From NCBI GenBank assembly GCA_964533785.1, contig CAZHNG010000145.1, positions 1-15,565 of the forward strand: a stretch of DNA of 15,565 bases, read 5' to 3'. A model generated the notes under the pieces. That model was not told where the DNA came from and made no database searches. It saw nothing but the letters and a program-made list of their open reading frames with translations. Source of the stretch: JANQRV01 sp964533785. GTDB taxonomy: Bacteria; Bacteroidota; Bacteroidia; Chitinophagales; Saprospiraceae. Positions 7,241 to 14,879 of the stretch are shown here, in pieces. Both the position numbers and the translations under genes were made by a program. The first letter of the stretch is position 1, and every line of letters begins with the position of its first letter.

Positions 7241-8017
7241 TTATTGGTTTGCTTTCTGAATATATTTTTCCAAGGCCATGGTCATAGATGGAATACCTGG
7301 TGCGGGAGCCAAAATGTTAATGTGCAAGCCCCGATCCAACACTGCTTTACTGGTGCTTTTTCCAAAAACCGCTATGCGGGTATCATTTTGTTTGAAATCG
7401 GGAAAGTTCTCATACAACGATTTGATTCCCAATGGGCTGAAGAAAACCAAAATGTCATAAGTAACATCGCTAAGGTCGGAAAGGTCACTACTTACCGTTT
7501 GATACATCATGGCATCTTTCCAATCTAGATTTGTTTCATCCAGGTACTTCGATACAGCTTTACTGCCCAGGTTAGAGCAAGGGAGTAGAAACTTCTCCGT
7601 GTTTTTATGCTTTTTTAAGGGCCCTGCCAAATCATGGATAGTCCTTTTGCCCACAAAAACTTTTCTTTTGCGGTAGACGATAAATTTTTGCAAGTAATTG
7701 GCAATGGCCAAGGATAAACAAAAATACTTCGTATCGGAAGGCATTTTTATGCGCAACTCTTCGCAAATACGGAAAAAATGATCAATCGCATTCCTGCTGG
7801 TAAAAATCACAGCAGAATATTGATCTGGCTTAATTTTTGTCTTGCGAAAATCTTTTCCTTCTACCCCTTCGACGTGAATAAACGGTCTCCAGTCGATCTG
7901 TAAGTTGTACTTCTTTTCTAATTCATAATAAGGAGATCTTTCAGGTTTGGGTTGAGAGACTAATATTGTTTTTACTTTTTTGTAAGTTTCAGTATAAGCG
8001 TTAGTCATGACAGCCAT
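7241..8017 (-). CDS. hemD: Uroporphyrinogen-III synthase
   Basis: The 258-residue cytoplasmic enzyme closes hydroxymethylbilane with inversion of ring D to give uroporphyrinogen III, the precursor of heme and siroheme. The HemD two-lobed pattern is readable. The first lobe has ILVSQPKPERSPYYELE (18-34) and IFTSRNAIDHFF. The linker has KYFCLSLAIANYL and VGKRTIHDL. The second lobe has DILVFFSPLGIKSLYENF and RIAVFGKSTSKAVLDRGL, closing with PSMTMALEKYI. HemD is poorly conserved in sequence, so the assignment also leans on the DUF4271 neighbour, a pairing common in Bacteroidota. A second ATG at residue 4 (8008) is an equally good start. It begins 24 nt after the DUF4271 stop, which supports co-transcription. 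Confidence 0.85.
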   Translation of the reverse strand: MAVMTNAYTETYKKVKTILVSQPKPERSPYYELEKKYNLQIDWRPFIHVEGVEGKDFRKTKIKPDQYSAVIFTSRNAIDHFFRICEELRIKMPSDTKYFCLSLAIANYLQKFIVYRKRKVFVGKRTIHDLAGPLKKHKNTEKFLLPCSNLGSKAVSKYLDETNLDWKDAMMYQTVSSDLSDLSDVTYDILVFFSPLGIKSLYENFPDFKQNDTRIAVFGKSTSKAVLDRGLHINILAPAPGIPSMTMALEKYIQKANQ

Positions 8018-8041
8018 TCAACGTAGTTTTTCTTCTCAGTG

Positions 8042-8998
8042 CTAACCTAACAGAAATTGGTCCTTAAAAATCTTATATAAAATAACCAAGGGTACTATTT
8101 CAGTCGTGCAAATATACAACAAAAAGTGAAATAGATGAAGCGATATGTATCTGTTAGCGATAGCAAGGGCTCTTAAATAGCGGAAAATCAGCAAAAGGAC
8201 AATGATTATAATGCCAAAATAGACGAAGAACGATGTACTTCCCGACGGACCAAACCCTATGAATAAATTAAAGGGGATAAGTGTAAGTCCTGTTATAATG
8301 TTGAAAATATTAATCGAAAAACTATATAATTTCACTTGTCTTTCAACAGGAAGTACAAATGATACCAGGCTTAAGAAAATATGCTTAACCAAGTAAATAG
8401 CGGTTATGGCACCAATACAGGATAATAGAAGTTGCCAATTGGAAAGAGAAACTGCAACATCAAAATAATGAATTGCTAAAAAGGCAAAAATTCCTGCATT
8501 GATGAAAAAAATACTGTATAAAATGACAATTGGCAGACTTAAACCCGTTTCTCGCTCCCGGTATAATTGAGACATCAGGTTGTCACTTCTGAATGCTTCA
8601 AATATTCTGATGAAATATTCATTAAAAAGAATGACAAACATGGCCAGCAAAATCAGATCCAAGGAAAAAACTAAAAATAAAAACCGTTTAAACCGATTTT
8701 CCTCGTCAATTTTAGAAGATTCAGGCGTGACGACGTAGGGACGGGAAATGATAGGCGAAGAAGTAACCGGTGGTGCTACAATATCGAAAGGGTTTTGAGG
8801 GGTGGTATCTTTATTTTGCTCCAGGGTTTTGGGATCGATCCGAGGAACCAATTCAAATGGATTATCCGATGATTGAGTAATAGCAGTTAGCGGCAGAGAA
8901 AAAATGAGAAAAATCGTGCAAAAGAACCTTCCCAGGCTAATTTCCCTCCACGAAATTGTCGAACTGTTTTTTCTGGTCTTCTTGGTAATCAACTCCAA
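8042..8998 (-). CDS. DUF4271 multi-pass membrane protein
   Basis: The 318-residue integral membrane protein has an N-terminal hydrophobic segment about 24-42, which is signal-like but preceded by a 22-residue basic head. A Pro/Ser-rich extracytoplasmic region (43-100) repeats a short NPFE/NPFD motif (46-49, 69-72). About six membrane helices follow (106-127, 154-177, 187-214, 225-248, 256-274, 286-309). The C-terminal part (FRYLRALAIANRYISLHLFH, then FLLYICTTEIVPL) is the most typical of DUF4271. The biochemical function is unknown. The family is repeatedly found directly upstream of hemD, so a role linked to heme or the envelope is possible but unproven. A TAnnTTTG element 22 nt before the ATG suggests it is the first gene of the operon and has a very short leader. 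Confidence 0.8.
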   Translation of the reverse strand: MELITKKTRKNSSTISWREISLGRFFCTIFLIFSLPLTAITQSSDNPFELVPRIDPKTLEQNKDTTPQNPFDIVAPPVTSSPIISRPYVVTPESSKIDEENRFKRFLFLVFSLDLILLAMFVILFNEYFIRIFEAFRSDNLMSQLYRERETGLSLPIVILYSIFFINAGIFAFLAIHYFDVAVSLSNWQLLLSCIGAITAIYLVKHIFLSLVSFVLPVERQVKLYSFSINIFNIITGLTLIPFNLFIGFGPSGSTSFFVYFGIIIIVLLLIFRYLRALAIANRYISLHLFHFLLYICTTEIVPLVILYKIFKDQFLLG

Positions 8999-9019
8999 TT
9001 TAACTGCATTTTATTCTTC

Positions 9020-9027
9020 CAAAGTTA
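9020..9027 (-). promoter_or_regulatory. -7 element (TAACTTTG) for the DUF4271-hemD-Nudix operon
   Basis: On the minus strand TAACTTTG matches the Bacteroidota -7 consensus TAnnTTTG exactly and lies 22 nt upstream of the DUF4271 ATG. I found no TTG at the normal 17-23 nt distance, so only one half of the promoter is convincing. Confidence 0.4.
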
Positions 9028-9230
9028 AAAACTTGTTTGGAATTCTGTTCGGCCATCAACCACTACTCTGCCCTTCACCTTTGTTAACGAGCTGTTAATT
9101 GATTATCATTTAATCCTATTTGCTCTTATTTTAGAAAGGTAGTATTGCCCTAAAATGGTATACAGGTAAGTCAAAAAAATTTTTTCTACTGCACACTCCA
9201 TTCCCCAAACTCCCTCCTCCGTTGTTATCT

Positions 9231-9265
9231 GGCTTCTGGCTTCTGGCTTCTGGCTTCTGGCTTCT
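9231..9265. repeat. Heptamer tandem array, five exact copies of GGCTTCT
   Basis: Five perfect head-to-tail copies of a 7-bp unit (AGAAGCC on the other strand) end 8 nt before the ATG of the sensor kinase at 9274. A stop codon (taa 9265-9267) directly precedes the ATG frame, so the array is not translated with the kinase. Perfect short repeats tend to gain or lose units, so copy number may vary between isolates and affect the leader or promoter spacing. Confidence 0.9.
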
Positions 9266-9273
9266 AACATATA

Positions 9274-10575
9274 ATGCTTTACTTTCACAAACAAACACAA
9301 TTGCAAAATAAAACCATCATAAGAGTCATTCTTATCGGAGCGATCGCCTCCATCGGAATGATCGCCTACCAGGCTTATTGGGTGACAGCAACCTGGAACC
9401 TGAATGAACGTGAATTTGATCAGAAAACGACTTATGCCCTACACAATGTAGCGAATGCTTTGGCTAAAGCTAACGAAAGTGACTTGCCTCCAAGAAATAT
9501 CATCAAGCGTCGGTCAAGCAACTATTACGTTGTCAATATCGAAGATGAAATTGATCCCGATTTGCTGGAATATTTTTTACAAAAAGAATTTGAAGATATT
9601 GCCCTTTATATCGATTTCGAATACGCCGTATTTGATTGCACCAGCAATGAAATGGTGTACGGAAACTATTGCAAATATTCCCCGGATTCCGACCGACAGA
9701 TCAAACCGAGCAATCTGCCTAAGTACAAAGAATTTACTTATTACTTCGGGGTAAAATTTCCCACACGGCCCGGATACCTACTGGGAAAAATGCAGCTCTC
9801 GGTCATTTTTACGGTATTGCTATTATTCACAATTGTCTTTTTCGCCTATGCCATGTACACCATCCTCAGGCAAAAAAGGCTTTCCGAGATGCAAAAAGAC
9901 TTTATCAACAACATGACTCACGAATTTAAAACTCCAATTTCTACTATTGGAATTTCAGCTGATGTTTTGATCAATAGCCCCAAGATCAAAGCAGACAGCC
10001 GTCTGCATCAGTACGCCACCATTCTAAAAGACCAAAACCAACGATTGAACAATCAGGTGGAAAAAGTACTGCAACTGGCCCGAATAGAACGGAACGGACT
10101 AAAACTAAAACGCGAAAATTTTGATTTGATCCAATTGGTTCAAAAGGTGATCGATAATGAAGCCATTAAAATTCAGGAAAAAAAGGGCGAAATTCACTTT
10201 TCAGAAAACCTCGGCTCCATTATCATCAATGGTGATAAGTTCCACCTCACCAACACCTTTTACAACCTATTGGACAATGCCATCAAATATTGCCGGGATA
10301 AGCCTGTTATTGAAATTGCCATTCGCAAGGAAAATCAACACCTGTGGCTCACCATTAAGGATAACGGCATTGGGATCAACCGGGAAGACCTTCCTAAGGT
10401 ATTCGATAAATTTTATCGTGTTCCCACCGGAAATGTTCACGACGTAAAGGGTTTTGGCCTGGGCTTGTATTATGTAAAAGAAGTGATCAAGGCTCATGGA
10501 TGGGACGTCAAGATTGAAAGTGAGGAAGGGAAGGGTACCTGCGTAGAGTTGAAAATTAATAGACTTTTAACATAA
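9274..10575 (+). CDS. Sensor histidine kinase (two-TM, HisKA + HATPase_c)
   Basis: The 433-residue inner-membrane kinase has TM1 about 14-36, a periplasmic sensing region 37-174 of unrecognised fold, and TM2 about 175-197. There is no evident HAMP domain. The HisKA domain has phospho-acceptor H216 in NMTHEFKTPIS. The ATPase domain has N-box NLLDNAIKY (331-339), G1 box DNGIGI (363-368), F-box FDKFYR (377-382) and G2 box GFGLGL (393-398), all intact. It should phosphorylate an OmpR-type regulator. Bacteroidota kinases of this layout usually sit next to their regulator, but here the downstream neighbour is convergent fhs and the upstream one divergent DUF4271, so the partner is elsewhere. The stimulus is unknown. 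The start is well placed: an in-frame stop lies 7 nt upstream. Confidence 0.92.
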   Translation: MLYFHKQTQLQNKTIIRVILIGAIASIGMIAYQAYWVTATWNLNEREFDQKTTYALHNVANALAKANESDLPPRNIIKRRSSNYYVVNIEDEIDPDLLEYFLQKEFEDIALYIDFEYAVFDCTSNEMVYGNYCKYSPDSDRQIKPSNLPKYKEFTYYFGVKFPTRPGYLLGKMQLSVIFTVLLLFTIVFFAYAMYTILRQKRLSEMQKDFINNMTHEFKTPISTIGISADVLINSPKIKADSRLHQYATILKDQNQRLNNQVEKVLQLARIERNGLKLKRENFDLIQLVQKVIDNEAIKIQEKKGEIHFSENLGSIIINGDKFHLTNTFYNLLDNAIKYCRDKPVIEIAIRKENQHLWLTIKDNGIGINREDLPKVFDKFYRVPTGNVHDVKGFGLGLYYVKEVIKAHGWDVKIESEEGKGTCVELKINRLLT

Positions 10576-10670
10576 CATTTTAAGTGTTTGATAATCAATT
10601 AAACAAAGTACTTCGTGCGGTTGGCACACTTAAATTTATCTGCTAATTATCAAAGAGTTGCTGTTTTCCT

Positions 10671-10842
10671 GTCTAACGTCTAGTTGTACTGCCGGGTAAA
10701 CTTGGGTCAAAGTTTTCCCTCACTCCACCTCAGATGGACAAAGAAACGCTCAGAAAAAAACTTCGCGTTTCTTTGCGTTCTTGGCGGTGATTGAAATTGC
10801 CCCTAAGTTTAGAGGCCAGCCTGTAGCGTCAAAAGTCTAATC
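10671..10842. repeat. Two short heptamer-periodic repeat stretches
   Basis: At 10671-10684 the units are GTCTAAC and GTCTAGT. At 10822-10842 they are TGTAGCG, TCAAAAG and TCTAATC. The 16-mer tagcgtcaaaagtcta at 10824-10839 recurs exactly at 15409-15424. The unit length of 7 is the same as in the other intergenic arrays of this window. Confidence 0.55.
10739..10790. repeat. Hairpin plus dispersed 'cttcgcg...gcggtga' repeat, copy 2
   Basis: caaagaaacgc (10739-10749) pairs perfectly with gcgtttctttg (10765-10775) around a 15-nt loop. The right arm is part of acttcgcgtttctttgcg and is followed by ggcggtga, resembling the copy at 3713-3745. The hairpin may act as a terminator between the convergent kinase and fhs genes, although no long T run follows on either strand. 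Confidence 0.5.
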
Positions 10843-10845
10843 ATA

Positions 10846-12516
10846 TTAAAACAACCCGGAAATATTCCCCTCTTCATCTACATCGATCAGTTCCGCGGAA
10901 GGCATGGAAGGCAATCCCGGCATCTGCATAATATTCCCCGTAATCGGAATAAGGAAACCAGCTCCCGCAGCAATTTCAATTTCCCGCACCGTAACGATAA
11001 AATCTTTCGGCCGCCCTAAAAGGGATGGGTTATCCGACAATGACTTTTGGGTCTTGGCGATACAAATGGGCAGATGCCCTAAACCCAACCGGTCGATCTT
11101 ACGCAGATCCCGTTTAGCTTGTGGAGTATAATCAATAGCGGAAGCTCCGTATATCTTGGTAGCGACAGTTTCGATTTTCTTTTCTACACCCCAGTTCCAA
11201 TCGTACAAAGGTGTAAAAGGTTGCGGATCATCATGAACAGCATCCACAACAGCATTGGCTAATTCAATACCGCCATTACCTCCTTTTAACCAAATATCTG
11301 CTTCCACTGCCCTTACTCCGGCAGTAGCGCAATGTTCAATAACGGCCTGGACCTCCTCCGGCGTATCGGTTGGGAATTTATTAATGGCAACTACACAGTT
11401 AACATTAAATTGCTTGATATTTTCAAGGTGCTTATCCAGGTTGGCCATTCCAAGTTCCAATGCATGCAGATCCGGAGTAGTAATGGTGTCAAGCTTGGCT
11501 CCTCCCTGGTATTTCAAAGCCCTGATAGTAGCCACCAAAACGACTGCCTTAGGCGACAATCCGCTGCTTTGGCATTTGATGTCAAAAAACTTCTCCGCGC
11601 CAAGGTCAAAACCAAACCCTGCTTCCGTTACCGCATAGTCAGAGAGGCTCAATCCCATTCTGGTAGCAATGACGGTGTTCGTTCCCTGGGCAATGTTCGC
11701 AAAGGGGCCTCCGTGAATTATGGCCGGGGTACCTTCGGTCGTTTGCACCAGATTAGGTTGAATGGCGTCTTTAAGTAAAGCTGTCATTGCTCCCTGAGCA
11801 TTCAAATCCCTGGCATAGATAGGTTGTTTATCATAAGTAAAACCAACAAAAATATTCCCCAACCGTCTTTTCAGGTCCTTAAGATCATCTGCTAAACACA
11901 GTATAGCCATGATCTCAGAAGCAGCAGTGATATCAAATCCCGTCTCGCGTGGAACCCCCGAGGAAGTACCTCCCAATCCGATAACGATCTGCCGCAATGC
12001 CCTGTCGTTCATGTCAATGACTCGTTTCCATAAAACCGTACGTGGATCAATACCCAAACTACGCTTTTTGCTTTGGAGGTTATTGTCGATCAGAGCAGCT
12101 AGTAGGTTATGAGCTTTTTCCACGGCGGCAAAATCGCCCGTAAAATGCAAATTGATATCCTCCATTGGTAGCACTTGCGAATAGCCACCGCCCGTTGCTC
12201 CTCCTTTCATACCGAAAACCGGTCCGAGAGAAGGTTCCCGTAAAACAACCGTCGACTTTTTGCCGATCTTATTCAATCCTTGGGTTAATCCGATGGAGAC
12301 CGTTGTCTTTCCCTCTCCCGCCGGCGTGGGCGAAATGGCAGATACCAGAATGAGGTTACTGCGGTCTATTTTTTCGTGGTCAATGAGTGATAAGGGAAGT
12401 TTGGCTTTGTATTTACCGTAGAGGATCAATTCTTCTTCGGTGATATCCAGTTGGGCAGCAATTTCACGAATATGTTTAAGTCCTATTTGCTGAGCGATTT
12501 CAATGTCACTTGGCAT
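10846..12516 (-). CDS. fhs: Formate--tetrahydrofolate ligase
   Basis: This 556-residue cytoplasmic enzyme makes 10-formyl-tetrahydrofolate from formate, THF and ATP, feeding purine synthesis and formyl-Met-tRNA. The length is the normal family length of about 555. The ATP loop TPAGEGKT is at 64-71. The conserved stretch from EPSLGPVF (94-101) through MKGGATGGGYSQV, the motif HGGPFANIAQGTNT and VVLVATIRALKYQGG are all intact, as is the glycine-rich C-terminus (GNIMQMPGLPSMPSA). No folD or other one-carbon gene is adjacent. It lies downstream of the oxidoreductase gene on the same strand, but a hairpin terminator in the 96-nt gap suggests its own promoter, which I could not identify. I see no riboswitch in that gap. 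Confidence 0.97.
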   Translation of the reverse strand: MPSDIEIAQQIGLKHIREIAAQLDITEEELILYGKYKAKLPLSLIDHEKIDRSNLILVSAISPTPAGEGKTTVSIGLTQGLNKIGKKSTVVLREPSLGPVFGMKGGATGGGYSQVLPMEDINLHFTGDFAAVEKAHNLLAALIDNNLQSKKRSLGIDPRTVLWKRVIDMNDRALRQIVIGLGGTSSGVPRETGFDITAASEIMAILCLADDLKDLKRRLGNIFVGFTYDKQPIYARDLNAQGAMTALLKDAIQPNLVQTTEGTPAIIHGGPFANIAQGTNTVIATRMGLSLSDYAVTEAGFGFDLGAEKFFDIKCQSSGLSPKAVVLVATIRALKYQGGAKLDTITTPDLHALELGMANLDKHLENIKQFNVNCVVAINKFPTDTPEEVQAVIEHCATAGVRAVEADIWLKGGNGGIELANAVVDAVHDDPQPFTPLYDWNWGVEKKIETVATKIYGASAIDYTPQAKRDLRKIDRLGLGHLPICIAKTQKSLSDNPSLLGRPKDFIVTVREIEIAAGAGFLIPITGNIMQMPGLPSMPSAELIDVDEEGNISGLF

Positions 12517-12539
12517 TTATTCTTTGTTTTGGTTAGCGA

Positions 12540-12590
12540 AATAAAAAATTTAGGAGCGTGGAGATCTTTTATTCGATTATCCACACTCCT
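12540..12590 (-). terminator. Intrinsic terminator of the DoxX/Gfo-Idh transcript
   Basis: On the minus strand, arms at 12590-12580 and 12562-12552 form an 11-bp stem (aggagtgtgga with tccacgctcct). One U-G pair forms only in this orientation. The stem is followed by aaattttttat. The wobble and T run both indicate termination of leftward transcription, insulating fhs from the upstream operon. Confidence 0.75.
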
Positions 12591-12612
12591 TAATAATATA
12601 AAACAATATGGT

Positions 12613-14220
12613 TTATACCATACCTAATCCGGTCAGCATTTCGTCATCAATACCGAGGATCTGGCGGTTGACAGGATCCCATTCAATCCGGCGCCCTGAC
12701 CGGTAAGAAAGGGTTGCCATGTGCGCGGAGATAGCTTCCTGAAAGCCTTCTTCGATACCACAACTTACTTCCGTACCATTGCGGATCCCGCTTAACCATT
12801 CTCTCATATGCAGCATGGTTGGATCTACCCGTTTTCCGTCACGGTAAGTGTACAGCAGCCCCTTGTCTGCGAAATACTTTGCAGTAGCCCCCGTTACGGC
12901 GTCTACTCCTTTAGCACTTGGATTGTAGGAGTACATCGGGGTATCCGTACTAATGACGCCTTCATCGAGCATATCTTTGTAACGCGTAGACCTCGGATCG
13001 GCATAAACAGTTAGTGTATTGCCAATTTCAAGGGTAGCATCGTGGCCCATCAAGGCGGAAGTACGGCCGCCGTATTGGTTGCCTAGAGTAGCACTGTAAA
13101 TAAAGGTCATCCCCTTTTCTTTACCTTGCTCCTGACTGGTTCCCATTACAAAGTCAGGATATTCCATGACGACCTGGAATACATCCGGCACATTACGTCC
13201 GTCGCGGTGCGTATAAATACCACCCGATGCCATGACCGATCTGGGAATTCCCATATCCAGCAAGCAATTGATCCGGTCGTAATCGTGTGTCAGCAGGTCG
13301 CCAGAAAGCCCGGTGCCATAATCCCACCATTTACGCCAGCGGAAAAAATGTTCTTTGTTGAACGGTTTTTGCGGAGCATTGCCCAAAAAGCCTTGCCAGT
13401 CAATAGTTTGCGGGCTTGCGTCTTTGTGGATATTGTACTGCCAGGCACCGTTATCGCTGTTGCGATTGGTACTGGTCTGAATAAGGGAAATGTGTCCTAA
13501 AACATTTTTCTTAATAAGATCGCGCGCTGTGAGGAAACTTTGAGTTTGCCGGTGCTGGTGCCCTAATTGGAAGACCATACCCGAGCTTTTTACGGTATCG
13601 TATAGGTCATAGGTTTCCTTGATCTTATGCGTCATACATTTTTCTACGTACACGTGTTTGCCTGCATTAAGGGCATCGATGGCCATGGGTGCATGCCAGT
13701 GATCAGGCGTAGCGATGACTACTGCATCAATATCGGGGCTGGCCAGCATTTCCTGGTAATTGCGAAAACGCTTTGCTTTGCTGCCGTGTAGTTCTGCGGT
13801 TTGCAGTGCTTCTTCAGCTCTGACATCAAAAGCATCGCAGACGCCCGTTAACTTAACGTTGAGATCTTCCTGATCCATAAAGTCACGATAGCGATTATCC
13901 TTGGGGTTTTTTATGGCATTAGCTTTCATCGTTTCCATCCAATCTTTGGTAGCAAAACCTAATGCCTTCATTAGCTGCTTACCGCGAATGCCGAAACCAA
14001 TGATGCCGATACGTACCGGATCTCCAGACATTGGACCGGTTGGAGGCGGGGTCGCCGCCTTAACATTTAATTCCGAAAGAATACTTTCCCGGATTTCATT
14101 ATCATAGCTGTGTTTGGCGGCTGCACTGATAAAAAAACCGCCAATTATTGGTAAGCCTACGAGTCCTTTTAGGAGATCCCGCCGACCAAAGTTTCCACTT
14201 TTATTTTCTTGATTAGACAT
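12613..14220 (-). CDS. Tat-exported Gfo/Idh/MocA family oxidoreductase
   Basis: The 535-residue NAD(P)-dependent sugar-type oxidoreductase has a twin-arginine signal at the N-terminus (GRRDLLKGLVGLPIIGG, 12-28). The Rossmann domain follows, with RIGIIGFGIRG (70-80), ATPDHWH (170-176) and the EKx catalytic motif as EKC at 193-195, where most members have EKP. The C-terminal domain contains GDLLTHDYDRI (307-317), whose His/Asp is typical of the catalytic pair. Export by Tat means the cofactor is probably bound before transport, as in glucose-fructose oxidoreductase. Bacteroidota relatives include periplasmic glycoside 3-oxidoreductases; the substrate here is not readable. It is encoded 108 nt downstream of DoxX with no terminator between, so the two are probably co-transcribed. 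Confidence 0.9.
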   Translation of the reverse strand: MSNQENKSGNFGRRDLLKGLVGLPIIGGFFISAAAKHSYDNEIRESILSELNVKAATPPPTGPMSGDPVRIGIIGFGIRGKQLMKALGFATKDWMETMKANAIKNPKDNRYRDFMDQEDLNVKLTGVCDAFDVRAEEALQTAELHGSKAKRFRNYQEMLASPDIDAVVIATPDHWHAPMAIDALNAGKHVYVEKCMTHKIKETYDLYDTVKSSGMVFQLGHQHRQTQSFLTARDLIKKNVLGHISLIQTSTNRNSDNGAWQYNIHKDASPQTIDWQGFLGNAPQKPFNKEHFFRWRKWWDYGTGLSGDLLTHDYDRINCLLDMGIPRSVMASGGIYTHRDGRNVPDVFQVVMEYPDFVMGTSQEQGKEKGMTFIYSATLGNQYGGRTSALMGHDATLEIGNTLTVYADPRSTRYKDMLDEGVISTDTPMYSYNPSAKGVDAVTGATAKYFADKGLLYTYRDGKRVDPTMLHMREWLSGIRNGTEVSCGIEEGFQEAISAHMATLSYRSGRRIEWDPVNRQILGIDDEMLTGLGMV

Positions 14221-14246
14221 TTTAATTCATTTAAGTGTGATAATTA

Positions 14247-14267
14247 AGACTAAAGACTCCAGATCCC
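14247..14267. repeat. Heptamer-periodic stretch between doxX and the Gfo/Idh gene
   Basis: Consecutive 7-bp units AGACTAA, AGACTCC and AGATCCC are related to the TCTAGCG/GTCTAAC type of repeat elsewhere in the window when read on the other strand. They sit in the 108-nt gap of a probable operon. Confidence 0.4.
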
Positions 14268-14328
14268 GATAACTACCGAGTACCGGGTGATACCAGACTG
14301 GATTGATCTTTAAGCGCACTGGAAGGCA

Positions 14329-14868
14329 CTAGGCTGAATATTCGACTTCTTTTGCCACTGTCTCTGCAGTTTCTACCGGTTTGGGTTGTTTTTTACGCCC
14401 AAAAATAAGCCGGTCCAGACCAACCGCTCTGCCAGTCGGAAAAACGAATAACACTGCCAACGCAAATAATTCGATCAGGTTTTTATTTACGATCAGATAG
14501 CTGCCTTCACTCGGCAATGCATAATCGAACCCAATAAAAGGAGGGTGGGACAAATAGTAAAAAGCAAGTAAAACAATACCCGCAAAAGTAGCGATCTGCG
14601 TAAGTCCTCCCATGATCAATCCCAGACCGATCAGGATAAGGCCCCATACATTCAGCACGTCCACTACATTGAGTACGGCGCTGTTCGATGCCATCGAATA
14701 AAATAATTCAGCAAAGGGTCCTTTCGAATCCATCAGGAAACCTCCTGCTGACCAATTCGGATTCCAAAGCTTTACGACACCCTCGTACAAAAAGTGCCAG
14801 CCAATCAAAAGGCGTAGAATAACGAGGACCGTTAACTGTGTCCCGCTATAGTTGGTTTTCGATTCCAT
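14329..14868 (-). CDS. DoxX family membrane protein
   Basis: The 179-residue inner-membrane protein has about four hydrophobic helices: 11-31, 64-86, 88-107 and 128-145. The DoxX hallmark near the first helix, RLLIGWHFLYEGVVKL (19-34), is clear. The C-terminus is hydrophilic and acidic. DoxX/DoxD proteins are linked to quinone-reducing oxidoreductases and membrane redox complexes; most members are uncharacterised. Its position directly upstream of a Tat-exported NAD(P)-type oxidoreductase suggests it may connect that enzyme to the membrane or the quinone pool, which is inference. It starts 11 nt after a small ORF on the same strand. Confidence 0.85.
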   Translation of the reverse strand: MESKTNYSGTQLTVLVILRLLIGWHFLYEGVVKLWNPNWSAGGFLMDSKGPFAELFYSMASNSAVLNVVDVLNVWGLILIGLGLIMGGLTQIATFAGIVLLAFYYLSHPPFIGFDYALPSEGSYLIVNKNLIELFALAVLFVFPTGRAVGLDRLIFGRKKQPKPVETAETVAKEVEYSA

Positions 14869-14879
14869 TGTTTATTGTA

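Larger units (their letters stand above)
8999..9273. other. Divergent intergenic region between DUF4271 and the sensor kinase
   Basis: This 275-nt gene-free region must hold the promoters of both divergent genes. It contains the minus-strand -7 element at 9020-9027 and a five-copy heptamer array at 9231-9265 immediately before the kinase ATG. I saw no convincing plus-strand promoter and no RNA gene. A short open frame across the heptamers encodes only repeat-derived residues. Confidence 0.7.
10576..10845. other. Convergent intergenic region between the sensor kinase and fhs
   Basis: This 270-nt region has no gene. From left to right it holds a 9-bp inverted repeat TTTAAGTGT/ACACTTAAA (10579-10587, 10626-10634) that may help end the kinase transcript, a second overlapping pair TTTGATAAT/ATTATCAAA (10587-10595, 10646-10654), heptamer-type repeats at 10671-10684, an 11-bp hairpin at 10739-10775 that runs into the 'cttcgcg' repeat, and heptamer-type repeats again at 10822-10842. 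Confidence 0.65.

Noticed and set aside
9231..9265. Five direct repeats considered as a CRISPR array
   Set aside because: Units of 7 bp are contiguous with no spacers, and there are no cas genes.
9106..9306. 66-codon minus-strand frame with a repeated EARSQ-like motif
   Set aside because: The motif is only the translated heptamer array, and the frame overlaps the kinase start and the divergent promoter region.
11255..11778. Long plus-strand frames inside fhs
   Set aside because: They are antisense shadows; the fhs protein is full length with all motifs intact.
12517..12612. Possible folate or other riboswitch before fhs
   Set aside because: The 96-nt gap is mostly taken up by the upstream operon's terminator; no conserved aptamer core is visible.
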